DNA of 64,000 nt. It comes from Kordiimonas aquimaris (GTDB lineage Bacteria; Pseudomonadota; Alphaproteobacteria; Sphingomonadales; Kordiimonadaceae). The position numbers and the translations under genes were made by a program. Shown here piece after piece: positions 1-8,280 of this stretch. Positions within the stretch are counted from its first letter, which is position 1. Each line of letters begins with the position of its first letter. Under the pieces are notes generated by a model that was given only the letters and a program-made list of their open reading frames with translations, ran no database searches and had not been told where the DNA came from. The stretch is from positions 62,001 through 126,000 of the forward strand of contig NZ_JAOBPO010000004.1 in NCBI RefSeq assembly GCF_025574485.1, in the 5' to 3' direction.

Positions 1-1178
1 TGTCTTGGGACGACCCTATCATCAAACATATTCCTGAATTTCAAATGAAAGACAAATACGTACAAAATAATCTTACTCTTCGAGACGCCTTCAGCCACAA
101 CAGTGGTGTTTCATTCCTGAGTAACGTCAACATGTTCTTGAGTAAGAACCTCGATAGTGCATGGGGTATGATGAGTGCTAACAATCAGCAGGCCAGTTTT
201 CGTCGTGTATGGGATTATAATAACACCATATTTGCATTAAGTGGGCGTGTGGTTGAGCGAGTAACGGGCAAGCCGTTTCATCAATTTGTGCGAGAACGGA
301 TATTCAGACCTCTCGGCATGAATAACAGTCTTCTATTGGATGCTGAAGTTGCAACAGCCAAAAATCGGGCAGAAGCGCATCAGCGAATAAATGGTCAAGA
401 TTATCAAATCATATACCCTTATATAGAATACAGCCAAGCTGCCGGTATGTTGAACTCCACACCAAATGATATGGCGAAATGGATGACCTTTTTAACCGCT
501 GGTGGCGTTTGGGAAGGTGAGCGATTAGTTTCGGAAGCGCATGTGCGAGAAATGATGTCACCGCAAATGTTGTTGAAGCCAGAAAGTATCTATCCTGCTG
601 CGGCAAGTTATACTCACGACTATTATGCATATGGTCTTGCATGGTTTGTTCATGATTATGCAGGTGAAAAGGTTGCAATGCATACGGGCAGTATCAACGG
701 TATGTCTGCGATCCTTGGGTTAATCCCGGACCATAACATTGGTGTTTATGTTTTTATTAACAGTGATCATATCGAGTATCGTCATGCATTGATGTATAAG
801 GTTTTTGATCTTTTCCTTGGAAATGAAGGTAATGATTGGTCGAGCACGCTTTATGATGTTTACCACCCAGAAGCACAATCTGCCCCAACAGGCGGGAAAG
901 TAACTGAACACCCTGATGTAAGCATCGATGCTCTTAAAGGAACATATGACTTGAAAGGTAGCTATCCTCTTATCATCCGTGATAATGGGGGTAAATTAGT
1001 GGCTCACCTTGGTGTTACGCGAACTGATTTAGTGCGTCAGGCTGACAACAGTTATTTGCTTGTCGACCCGGAAAACCCTGACCTTCCAAGTAATAATAAT
1101 TTAGGCATTATTGTGAATGATGAGGGGCGCGTTTCCGCTCTTACCTTGAGTGGGCTTACATTCACCAGGCGTAACTGA
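1..1178 (+). CDS. Serine hydrolase, beta-lactamase class C / PBP4* family (5' truncated)
   Basis: The reading frame is open from base 3 and runs off the left edge, so the ATG at 45 is internal: the residues before it (SWDDPIIKHIPEFQ) match the usual 'W-D-D-P-V-x-x-Y-L-P' stretch of this family. The SxxK nucleophile motif must lie upstream of the window. Visible here are the second active-site motif Y-N-N (in VWDYNNTIFALSG) and a KTG-equivalent H-T-G (MHTGSINGM). The C-terminal ~90 residues resemble the DUF3471-like beta domain often fused to these hydrolases. Family members are esterases, D-aminopeptidases or beta-lactamase-like enzymes, usually exported; the substrate cannot be read from sequence and antibiotic resistance should not be inferred. 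It converges with the flavoprotein gene on the opposite strand. Confidence 0.9.
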   Translation, partial: SWDDPIIKHIPEFQMKDKYVQNNLTLRDAFSHNSGVSFLSNVNMFLSKNLDSAWGMMSANNQQASFRRVWDYNNTIFALSGRVVERVTGKPFHQFVRERIFRPLGMNNSLLLDAEVATAKNRAEAHQRINGQDYQIIYPYIEYSQAAGMLNSTPNDMAKWMTFLTAGGVWEGERLVSEAHVREMMSPQMLLKPESIYPAAASYTHDYYAYGLAWFVHDYAGEKVAMHTGSINGMSAILGLIPDHNIGVYVFINSDHIEYRHALMYKVFDLFLGNEGNDWSSTLYDVYHPEAQSAPTGGKVTEHPDVSIDALKGTYDLKGSYPLIIRDNGGKLVAHLGVTRTDLVRQADNSYLLVDPENPDLPSNNNLGIIVNDEGRVSALTLSGLTFTRRN

Positions 1179-1219
1179 CCTCGTATATTCGCTTTATCAG
1201 GGTTTTGAATGGCACGCTT

Positions 1220-2182
1220 TTATTTGCAGTGATTTTTTATGAGGTTTTCTGCGATTAATCGACCACTCTCGAACGCATGCTCAACGCGTGCACCAAGGCA
1301 CCAATCCCCACCCACAAATAAACTGTTATCGTTGTTGATCAGGAATGGTTCACCGAGCGGATTGAGCGTTTTTGCATAGCGCCAGCGATGAGCAGTTTTA
1401 ATGATGGGGTCTTGGGTCTTTATGCTTATGATCCTAGAAAATGCGGCATAAACAGCTTCGACGGCTTCTTCAGGTTGTAATTCAAGGTTTTCAGCGCTCC
1501 ATTCAGGCGTGGCGTGTACTGTCCAGCTATCTTGGACAAAATCACGACCTGGTTTGCTTGAATTTCGGCCAATCCAGCTAACAATATCGTTCCGGTCTCG
1601 CCAGTAATTCAAATCGGTATGCAATGGGCTGTTGAATACAAGCATTAAAGCCCAACACGGTGCTATCGTAACCGCATTAATCTGCTCAATCAGCTCTGAT
1701 GCGGTCGTTCCGATAATTGCAGGAACTTGCGGTGCCGGAACAGTGCAAACGACGTAGTCGTAGCTGGCATACTGTATGTCGCCGTTACAAAGTGTCCATT
1801 TGTTGCCAACTTTCTCTAGGTGAGTGATGTGAGTAGAGGAGTGTAGTTTTCCTGGCGGGATACCAAATTTCAACGGACTGTTCATGGCGGGAGAACCAAC
1901 GAACTTTTGCTCATTGTTACTCTTGACCCATGACGCGACTAATCCATCAGCAATCCATTCATTTAATGTGTTGGTAAATTCTTGCGATCTGCTGGTAAAA
2001 AACTGAGCGCCGTGATCAGCTGAAATGCCATTTCCCATACGCCTTGTGGCCATTCGTCCACCTGCACCGCGGCTTTTCTCGAAGATACTGACTTTCGCAC
2101 CTGCCGCTTTCAGTGATCTCATACATGCAATGCCAGTCATGCCAGCACCGATAATCGCAACTTTCTTATTCATGAGAGACAT
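1220..2182 (-). CDS. FAD/NAD(P)-dependent amine-oxidase-like flavoprotein (renalase-like)
   Basis: A 320-residue protein with an N-terminal dinucleotide-binding Rossmann motif (VAIIGAGMTGIACMRSL), followed by the E-K-S-R-G-x-G-G-R-M-A-T-R-R sequence typical of renalase-like NAD(P)/FAD-dependent oxidoreductases, and a C-terminal FAD contact (LFVGGDWCLGARVEHAFESG). No signal peptide or membrane segment, so cytoplasmic. Bacterial relatives oxidise aberrant dihydronicotinamide isomers or act on unknown substrates; the reaction here is not determined. Start at 2182 or the ATG three codons later (2173). It is transcribed away from the cco operon, and the shared 180-bp upstream region holds an Fnr-type box, so oxygen-linked control is possible but not shown. 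Confidence 0.82.
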   Translation of the reverse strand: MSLMNKKVAIIGAGMTGIACMRSLKAAGAKVSIFEKSRGAGGRMATRRMGNGISADHGAQFFTSRSQEFTNTLNEWIADGLVASWVKSNNEQKFVGSPAMNSPLKFGIPPGKLHSSTHITHLEKVGNKWTLCNGDIQYASYDYVVCTVPAPQVPAIIGTTASELIEQINAVTIAPCWALMLVFNSPLHTDLNYWRDRNDIVSWIGRNSSKPGRDFVQDSWTVHATPEWSAENLELQPEEAVEAVYAAFSRIISIKTQDPIIKTAHRWRYAKTLNPLGEPFLINNDNSLFVGGDWCLGARVEHAFESGRLIAENLIKNHCK

Positions 2183-2295
2183 TAGGGTCGCTTTCCTTGG
2201 ATAGGTCTAAATACGATAATCAACCGCGGTTAGATTGAGGCCTGTATAGATATTATACTGAAAAATTTGATATTTAGCATTTACTGTTCCTCGTT

Positions 2296-2309
2296 TTGAC
2301 TTTTGTCAA
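2296..2309. promoter_or_regulatory. Fnr/FixK-type box upstream of the cco operon
   Basis: Perfect dyad TTGAC-TTTT-GTCAA centred at 2302.5, about 54 bp before the first gene of the cbb3 operon. It has the length and spacing of the Fnr/FixK consensus TTGAT-N4-ATCAA, with C/G at the inner position of each arm. An identical-arm site lies upstream of ompW and another between hemN and its divergent neighbour. No strong -10 is obvious; TACGTT (2332-2337) sits at the class II distance. Confidence 0.85.
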
Positions 2310-2362
2310 ACGTTCACCGTATCATCCATATTACGTTGCTTCTGAAATGTCATTGAAGGGCA

Positions 2363-3139
2363 ATGGGCGTGGAATATTTAATCTGGCAGTGTCAGGTGGC
2401 TATTGAAAGTAACGGCGGTATTTTACTGTCACTGTTTCTAGCTGGCTTGCTGGGCAGTGTGAACCACTGCGCGGGCATGTGCGGTCCTTTTGTTGTGGCA
2501 CAACTAAACGAACCGCAGCGCCACAGTGGTGAGCAAAGCGGTGGTTCACCGTTTAAGCGTTTAAAGGGCGCAGCTTTACTGCCGTACCATTTGGGCCGTT
2601 TAACAACCTATGTATTGCTCGGCATTGCGGGCGCAAGTTTGTCCCAATACATTGTTGGGTCGCCTGTTCAGCGCGGCATAGCTTTTACTTTACTTTCCGT
2701 GGCTGGATTGCTTTTTTTATGCAGCGCTGTGCCTAGTATAAAAGCCATGTTTACTCCTTTCTTTACACAACACGGTAATGAAAAGGGGCAGTTAAATATT
2801 GTGCGCCTTTTAGGTGAATTTATTGGAAAAGTAGCCCGGCCATTTTTTATGAAAAAGAGTGCAGGGCATCAATATCTACTTGGCACTTTGTTAGGGTTTA
2901 TTCCCTGTGCATTGGTGATTGCAGCTGTGATGGCGGTTGTGGCGACTGGTTCACCCCTTACAGCAGCGATTGGCATGACTATGTTTGGTATAGGCACGAT
3001 ACCAGCACTTGTTATGGTTGGTGCCGGTGCGCGCACAGCTATGGCATACTGGCCTCAGGGCATGCGACAGATTTCTACGGGAATAATGGCAATTAACGGC
3101 GTCGGCTTGATGGTTCTTGCTGGCGGTATGGTTACGTGA
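2363..3139 (+). CDS. TauE/SafE-like (DsbD_2) membrane protein of the cbb3 oxidase locus
   Basis: A 258-residue polytopic membrane protein with about six hydrophobic segments. The first carries the G-S-V-N-H-C-A-G-M-C-G motif (residues ~31-41) that marks the 'sulfite exporter TauE/SafE' or DsbD-transmembrane family repeatedly found beside cytochrome cbb3 assembly genes; a second proline/cysteine turn (LLGFIPCALV) begins the second half. Relatives are thought to move copper or reducing equivalents across the inner membrane for oxidase maturation (inference from family and context). It is separated from ccoN by only 10 bp and is the first gene behind the Fnr-type box. In many genomes the homologue follows ccoS instead, so its lead position here is a variant order. 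Confidence 0.85.
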   Translation: MGVEYLIWQCQVAIESNGGILLSLFLAGLLGSVNHCAGMCGPFVVAQLNEPQRHSGEQSGGSPFKRLKGAALLPYHLGRLTTYVLLGIAGASLSQYIVGSPVQRGIAFTLLSVAGLLFLCSAVPSIKAMFTPFFTQHGNEKGQLNIVRLLGEFIGKVARPFFMKKSAGHQYLLGTLLGFIPCALVIAAVMAVVATGSPLTAAIGMTMFGIGTIPALVMVGAGARTAMAYWPQGMRQISTGIMAINGVGLMVLAGGMVT

Positions 3140-3149
3140 GGGAATGTGA

Positions 3150-4586
3150 ATGAACACGCTCAATGAAAAACCAATTTATAATGATGAAATCGTAAAACTG
3201 TTTACGATTGCAACTGTCTTTTGGGGGATCGTCGGTTTTGCCGTAGGGTTGTTCATCGCGCTTCAAATGGCATTTCCTTCACTGAATATTGGTGAATACC
3301 TGACATTTGGGCGACTAAGGCCGTTGCATACTTCAGCGGTGATTTTCGCTTTTGGTGGCAATGCACTGTTTGCGACCAGTTATTTCTCTGTACAGCGTAC
3401 ATGCCGTGCGCGCTTGTGGGGCGATGGTTGGGCCAAATTTACTTTTTGGGGCTATCAATTTTTCATCGTGCTTGCGGCGATCGGATATGTAACAGGCATA
3501 ACGCAAGCCAAAGAGTATGCAGAACCTGAATGGTATGCGGATCTTTGGTTAACCTTTGTCTGGGTTGCTTATCTCATTGTCTTTTTGATGACCCTAAAAG
3601 ACCGCCGTGAACCTCATATCTATGTCGGCAACTGGTTCTTCCTTGCGTTTATCGTGACAGTTGCCGTGTTGCACCTAGCAAACAATGTCTCCATTCCTGT
3701 GTCATTCTTGGGCGCTAAAAGCTATCCTGCTTGGGGTGGTGTTCAGTCTGCTATGATACAGTGGTGGTATGGCCACAATGCAGTTGGGTTCTTCCTGACA
3801 GCCGGCTTCTTGGGCATAATGTATTATTTCGTACCGAAGCGCACAGGTAGACCGGTTTATAGTTACCGTTTATCTATTTTGCATTTCTGGTCCTTGATTT
3901 TCATTTACATATGGGCCGGTCCACACCACCTGCATTACACGGCCTTACCTGATTGGGCACAGACGCTAGGTGCAACATTCTCTATTATGTTGTGGATGCC
4001 TTCATGGGGCGGGATGATCAATGGCATGATGACCTTATCTGGTGCATGGCATAAACTGCGTGAAGATCCGGTCCTCAGGTTCATGATTATATCTTTGGCC
4101 TTTTATGGCATGAGCACGTTTGAAGGTCCATTGATGTCAATCAAAACGGTAAATGCTCTTAGCCATTATACTGACTGGACGATTGGACACGTGCATTCTG
4201 GTGCTTTGGGGTGGGTTGCCTTCATTAGCTTTGGTGCAATCTACCATCTGGTACCTGTGCTCTGGAAGCGTGACGGTTTGTATTCCATGAAGCTTGTGAA
4301 CATGCATCTGTGGATCGCGACGCTTGGCATTGTTCTCTATATCACAGCCATGTGGGTTTCAGGGATTATGCAAGGCTTGATGTGGCGTTCATACGATTCA
4401 ATGGGCTTCCTTGAGTATAGCTTTGTTGAAACTGTAATGGCGATGCACCCTTTCTATGTCATTCGCGCCCTTGGTGGCAGTTTGTTCCTGATTGGCGCAC
4501 TTATCATGGCTTACAATCTTTATCGGACAGTGCGCGGTGATAAAGCACCTGAAGCCACTCAAGTTGGGGAGACAGCCCATGCTTAA
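3150..4586 (+). CDS. ccoN: Cytochrome cbb3 oxidase subunit I (CcoN/FixN)
   Basis: Catalytic subunit of the high-affinity cbb3-type terminal oxidase of the inner membrane; it binds heme b, the high-spin heme b3 and CuB and reduces oxygen while pumping protons. The 478-residue length is normal. About twelve transmembrane helices are visible, as are His-containing family segments such as [17 protein letters not shown] (low-spin heme region), [18 protein letters not shown] and [18 protein letters not shown] (heme-copper centre), and [15 protein letters not shown] ribosome-binding stretch (GAGGGAATG) precedes the ATG. The 3' end overlaps ccoO by 8 bp, indicating translational coupling. Confidence 0.98.
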   Translation: MNTLNEKPIYNDEIVKLFTIATVFWGIVGFAVGLFIALQMAFPSLNIGEYLTFGRLRPLHTSAVIFAFGGNALFATSYFSVQRTCRARLWGDGWAKFTFWGYQFFIVLAAIGYVTGITQAKEYAEPEWYADLWLTFVWVAYLIVFLMTLKDRREPHIYVGNWFFLAFIVTVAVLHLANNVSIPVSFLGAKSYPAWGGVQSAMIQWWYGHNAVGFFLTAGFLGIMYYFVPKRTGRPVYSYRLSILHFWSLIFIYIWAGPHHLHYTALPDWAQTLGATFSIMLWMPSWGGMINGMMTLSGAWHKLREDPVLRFMIISLAFYGMSTFEGPLMSIKTVNALSHYTDWTIGHVHSGALGWVAFISFGAIYHLVPVLWKRDGLYSMKLVNMHLWIATLGIVLYITAMWVSGIMQGLMWRSYDSMGFLEYSFVETVMAMHPFYVIRALGGSLFLIGALIMAYNLYRTVRGDKAPEATQVGETAHA

Positions 4587-5316
4587 ACATCATGAAAAGC
4601 TCGAAAAAAACTCGATATTGCTGCTGGTTTGTACCGTAATTGTAATTTCTATTGGTGGTATCATTGAAATATTGCCTCTGTTTCGCATGGAAACAACCAT
4701 TGAGCCAGTGAAAGGTATTCGGCCATACACACCTTTGGAGCTTGCCGGTTACAATGTTTATATCCGTGAAGGGTGTTACAACTGCCATAGTCAGCAAATC
4801 AGGCCACTGCGCGACGAAGTTGAGCGTTATGGACATTATTCTTTAGCTGCTGAAAGCATGTACGATCACCCATTTCAGTGGGGCTCAAAACGTACAGGGC
4901 CGGATCTGGCCCGTGTGGGCGGCAAATACTCTGACGAGTGGCACATTCAGCATATGATTGATCCGCGGGTTTTGGTTCCAGAAAGCATTATGCCTGCATA
5001 CCCACATCTTATGACGCGCGTTGCTAATCTTGGGAATGCAGGTGATGATTTAAGCGCACTGAAAATGGTAGGCGTGCCCTATAGCGATGAGATGATCGGG
5101 AATGCATCACAAGATGGCTATGCCCAAGCGGAAGCTGAAAGCGATTTTCATGACGGCCTTTATGAGCGCTACGGCGACAAAGTAAATGCGCGTAATTTCG
5201 ATGGCCAAAATGTCACGACAGAAATGGATGCGCTCATTGCGTATCTGCAAGTCTTGGGAACGATGGCAGAACTTAAGGATTATAAACCTGCTCCCGCTAC
5301 TGGAGGAACAGAGTAA
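4579..5316 (+). CDS. ccoO: Cytochrome cbb3 oxidase mono-heme subunit II (CcoO/FixO)
   Basis: Membrane-anchored c-type cytochrome that passes electrons from CcoP to CcoN. The start at 4579 gives a 245-residue protein beginning [12 protein letters not shown], the normal CcoO N terminus; the longer open frame from 4492 lies inside ccoN and is rejected. One N-terminal transmembrane helix (residues ~12-34) is followed by the heme-binding C-Y-N-C-H site within [19 protein letters not shown] and a candidate axial methionine in [10 protein letters not shown]. It overlaps ccoN by 8 bp and its stop codon shares a base with the ccoQ start (TAATG). Confidence 0.97.
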   Translation: MLKHHEKLEKNSILLLVCTVIVISIGGIIEILPLFRMETTIEPVKGIRPYTPLELAGYNVYIREGCYNCHSQQIRPLRDEVERYGHYSLAAESMYDHPFQWGSKRTGPDLARVGGKYSDEWHIQHMIDPRVLVPESIMPAYPHLMTRVANLGNAGDDLSALKMVGVPYSDEMIGNASQDGYAQAEAESDFHDGLYERYGDKVNARNFDGQNVTTEMDALIAYLQVLGTMAELKDYKPAPATGGTE

Positions 5317-5468
5317 TGATTGATTGGCTTACAAATAATGCTGGCATGTCGGGGCTGCTTTTTTTCTTCATCGTGTTTCTTTGTATCGCAGGATGGTCAT
5401 ATAGGCCTGGTGCAAAAGAGAATATGGAATCCCACAAATACATTCCTTTAGAAGGGGATGAACAATGA
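5316..5468 (+). CDS. ccoQ: Cytochrome cbb3 oxidase small subunit (CcoQ/FixQ)
   Basis: A 50-residue protein beginning [15 protein letters not shown], with one transmembrane helix (residues ~12-29) followed by a short charged tail (YRPGAKENMESHKYIP). This is the CcoQ/FixQ pattern, and the position between ccoO and ccoP is diagnostic. CcoQ stabilises the complex or its CcoP association in studied organisms. It is joined to both neighbours by overlaps: TAATG with ccoO and ATGA with ccoP. Confidence 0.93.
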   Translation: MIDWLTNNAGMSGLLFFFIVFLCIAGWSYRPGAKENMESHKYIPLEGDEQ

Positions 5469-6331
5469 AAACTGAAAATAGACAAGTTGATGAAATTACT
5501 GGCACTGAAACAACTGGCCATGAATGGGATGGTATCACGGAGCTTGATACACCAATGCCCCGCTGGTGGCTGATTGTTTTCTACGTCACGATAATATGGT
5601 CTATCGGCTATTGGTTTTATTACCCAACCTGGCCAACTTTCTCCGGTGAAGGGGAGCGTGGCGGTACTGTTGGGTCGGCAGAGTGGACGCAGTATAAGCA
5701 GCTGGAAGACCAACAAGCTGAAATTATGGCTGTTCGCGCACAGTATCAACAGCAATTTGAAAGTGCGAGCTTCAGCGACGTACAGTCTGATGAGACACTA
5801 TATGCCTATGCAATTGCTGGGGGTAAGTCGGCGTTCGGTGACAATTGTGCGACCTGTCACGGTACGGGTGGGGCTGGTGCCCCGGGGTATCCAAATCTGA
5901 ATGATGATGATTGGTTATGGGGTGGCAGTGTTGATGATATTTATCAAACACTTCGGTATGGCATTCGTAGTAATCATCCGGAAACACGTTTTGCTGAGAT
6001 GCCTGCTTTTGGTGAAATGTTATCTACTGATGAAGTGAGTTCAATTGCCGCATATCTTGTTGAGGAAGACGCAAGCAATGTATCTGTTGGCGCAACACTT
6101 TACGAAGAAAACTGTGCAGTGTGTCACGGCGATACAGGAATGGGTGGTCAAGACTTTGGCGCACCAAATCTGCGTGATGCCATTTGGTTTTACGGCGGCA
6201 GTAAAGCCGAGATCGAACTACAGATCAAAAAACCAAAACACGGTGTGATGCCTGCATGGGAAGATCGTCTCAGCGAAAGCACATTACGGCAGTTGACCAT
6301 ATATGTGCATTCTCTCGGTGGCGGGCAATAG
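5465..6331 (+). CDS. ccoP: Cytochrome cbb3 oxidase di-heme subunit III (CcoP/FixP)
   Basis: A 288-residue electron-entry subunit of the cbb3 oxidase. It has a cytoplasmic N-terminal segment containing H-E-W-D-G-I-x-E-L-D-T-P-M-P-R-W-W, the family hallmark, one transmembrane helix (~residues 37-58), and a periplasmic part with two cytochrome c domains, each with a heme site: C-A-T-C-H-G (~residue 128) and C-A-V-C-H-G (~residue 217). Candidate axial methionines occur in EMPAFGEML and GVMPAWEDRL. It overlaps ccoQ by four bases and is followed after 15 bp by ccoG. Confidence 0.97.
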   Translation: MKTENRQVDEITGTETTGHEWDGITELDTPMPRWWLIVFYVTIIWSIGYWFYYPTWPTFSGEGERGGTVGSAEWTQYKQLEDQQAEIMAVRAQYQQQFESASFSDVQSDETLYAYAIAGGKSAFGDNCATCHGTGGAGAPGYPNLNDDDWLWGGSVDDIYQTLRYGIRSNHPETRFAEMPAFGEMLSTDEVSSIAAYLVEEDASNVSVGATLYEENCAVCHGDTGMGGQDFGAPNLRDAIWFYGGSKAEIELQIKKPKHGVMPAWEDRLSESTLRQLTIYVHSLGGGQ

Positions 6332-6346
6332 AAAGCGCAAAATCTC

Positions 6347-7762
6347 ATGGATGACGGCCAGCCTCCACTCAAATTATTTGAGAAAAAAGAACGCATTTTC
6401 CCCAAGCGTGTTTGGGGAAAATATCGTCAAATCAAATGGGTTGCGATGGTTGCTTTGCTTGGTATTTATTACCTGGCACCATTTCTTAGATGGGACCGCG
6501 GACTACATGCGCCTGATCAGGCGATACTGATAGATATGTCGTCCAGTCGGGCTTATTTCTTTTTCATAGAGATATGGCCTCAAGAAGTTTACTACCTTAC
6601 CGGTATTCTCATCCTTGCAGCTATCGGGTTATTTTTAGCGACAAGTTTGTTTGGTCGTGTCTGGTGCGGGTATGCATGCCCGCAAACGGTATGGACAGAC
6701 CTTTTCGTTTGGGTTGAACGCATTATACAGGGTGATCGCGCCAAACGCCTTAAGCTTTATAAATCCAAATGGTCGTTTGAAAAGCTTTGGAAACTAACGC
6801 TTACTCATTTTTTGTGGATAGTCATTGGCATGATGACGGGCGGTGCGTGGGTCTTTTATTTCAACGATGCACCAACGCTGCTGGAGCAGATCATCCATTT
6901 TGATGTGCCTTGGTCTGTGCTTGGGTGGATGGTCGCTTTAACAGGCTCAACATATGTGATGGCTGGCTTTGCGCGGGAGCAGGTTTGCACTTACATGTGC
7001 CCTTACGCACGCTTTCAGTCTGCCATGTTTGATAAAGACACGCTTATTATTGGATATGATACCGAGCGTGGTGAAGCGCGCGGTAAGCATAAAAAAGGTG
7101 AAAGTTGGGAAGGGCGAGGGCATTGTGTGGATTGCACTGCCTGCGTTCAAGTTTGCCCAATGGGTATTGATATCCGTGATGGCTTGCAAATGGAATGTAT
7201 TGCCTGCGGTTTGTGCATCGATGCATGTAATGATGTGATGCATAAATTGGAGTTGCCGCCTGATCTCATTCGTTATGATACGACGCACATGCAGGCAACA
7301 CGTAAGCAAGGTATTGAAACCAAGCTCTCGATATTTCGGCCACGTACATTCTATTATGCTGCTATCATCGCAATTGTTGGAGCAGGCATTTTATATGGAT
7401 TGCTAACCAGAAGCGCGGCAGAGTTACATGTTTTGCATGACCGTAATCCATTGTTTGTTCAGTTGTCAGATGGTCGCATAAGAAATGGGTATGATATCAA
7501 GATACTGAATAAAACGTTGGAAGACCGTATATACAGCCTGACAATTGAGGGCATTGAAGGTGCCGAAATCAGAATGCAGGGTGCAGGTCAGCAAGATGCG
7601 ACAGCGCTTCCTGTTTTTGCGGATAGTATTGGGCATTTTCGCGCGTTTGTTACTGCCTCAAAAGAACAACAGAAACGCAAAGAAGTTTATTTTAAACTGA
7701 CGGATGAACAAGGTGAAATTGCTTTGACATATGAAAGTGTGTTCGTGAGCAGCAAGCCTTGA
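6347..7762 (+). CDS. ccoG: Cytochrome cbb3 oxidase accessory protein CcoG (FixG)
   Basis: A 471-residue polytopic membrane protein carrying a 2[4Fe-4S] ferredoxin-like segment (CVDCTACVQVCPMGIDIRDG, then CIACGLCIDACNDVMHK) around residues 262-304. Further cysteine motifs (WCGYACPQTVWTDLF and TYMCPYARFQSAMFD) belong to the NapH/CcoG family. The C-terminal ~110 residues form the periplasmic Ig-like FixG_C domain. CcoG is a cupric reductase in studied proteobacteria, supplying Cu(I) for CuB insertion (family knowledge). It is the first gene of the assembly half-operon ccoGHIS, 15 bp after ccoP, so probably one transcript with ccoNOQP. Confidence 0.96.
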   Translation: MDDGQPPLKLFEKKERIFPKRVWGKYRQIKWVAMVALLGIYYLAPFLRWDRGLHAPDQAILIDMSSSRAYFFFIEIWPQEVYYLTGILILAAIGLFLATSLFGRVWCGYACPQTVWTDLFVWVERIIQGDRAKRLKLYKSKWSFEKLWKLTLTHFLWIVIGMMTGGAWVFYFNDAPTLLEQIIHFDVPWSVLGWMVALTGSTYVMAGFAREQVCTYMCPYARFQSAMFDKDTLIIGYDTERGEARGKHKKGESWEGRGHCVDCTACVQVCPMGIDIRDGLQMECIACGLCIDACNDVMHKLELPPDLIRYDTTHMQATRKQGIETKLSIFRPRTFYYAAIIAIVGAGILYGLLTRSAAELHVLHDRNPLFVQLSDGRIRNGYDIKILNKTLEDRIYSLTIEGIEGAEIRMQGAGQQDATALPVFADSIGHFRAFVTASKEQQKRKEVYFKLTDEQGEIALTYESVFVSSKP

Positions 7763-7773
7763 AGGATTGAATA

Positions 7774-8280
7774 ATGGTGCAGCTTAATCAAGTGACACGC
7801 GATGAGAAAACGACGGGTATGCGCGATTCAGATAAGTGGATTCCGTGGTATTTTGTTGCTTTTTTTGTTGTGCTTGCCATCCTTGATGGGGTGTTTGTAT
7901 ATATCGCGAGCAGTACCCACACTGGTGTGGTAACCGAGAATGCCTATAATGAAGGATTGCGCTATAACCAAACAATAGCCGCAGCTGAAGCGCAAGACCG
8001 GCTCGGTTGGGGCGCCAATGTAAGTTATGAAAGCGATACGTTATCTGTTGCGCTTGTCGATGATAACGATACTGCTATTCAGGGCGCTGTAGTTGAAGCA
8101 CTATTTGTTCGCCCAACGCAAGATGGTGGTGATTTTCGTATATCTGTCGCTGAACAATCGCCGGGAATTTATGAAAAACCAGTCTCTGTGCCAATGGGGC
8201 AATGGGATGTCAGGATTTATGTAACGTGGAAGCAAAAACAGTTTCAATCAGCGAAACGGATTGTTGTTCGGCCGAACTGA
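7774..8280 (+). CDS. ccoH: Cytochrome cbb3 oxidase assembly protein CcoH (FixH)
   Basis: A 168-residue protein with one N-terminal transmembrane helix (residues ~23-45, WIPWYFVAFFVVLAILDGVF) and a periplasmic beta-rich domain, the FixH layout. CcoH is needed for stable assembly of the oxidase and remains associated with it in Rhodobacter-type systems. It lies 11 bp after ccoG, and its 3' end overlaps the 5' end of the ccoI frame. Confidence 0.93.
   Translation: MVQLNQVTRDEKTTGMRDSDKWIPWYFVAFFVVLAILDGVFVYIASSTHTGVVTENAYNEGLRYNQTIAAAEAQDRLGWGANVSYESDTLSVALVDDNDTAIQGAVVEALFVRPTQDGGDFRISVAEQSPGIYEKPVSVPMGQWDVRIYVTWKQKQFQSAKRIVVRPN

Noticed and set aside
1-1178. Antibiotic-resistance beta-lactamase
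   Set aside because: The family fold is shared by many esterases and peptidases, the SxxK region is outside the window, and the third motif is HTG rather than KTG; resistance cannot be claimed.
2222-2231. AACCGCGGTT palindrome upstream of the flavoprotein gene
   Set aside because: A perfect 10-bp palindrome of this kind can occur by chance; flanking symmetry is poor and no second copy was seen.
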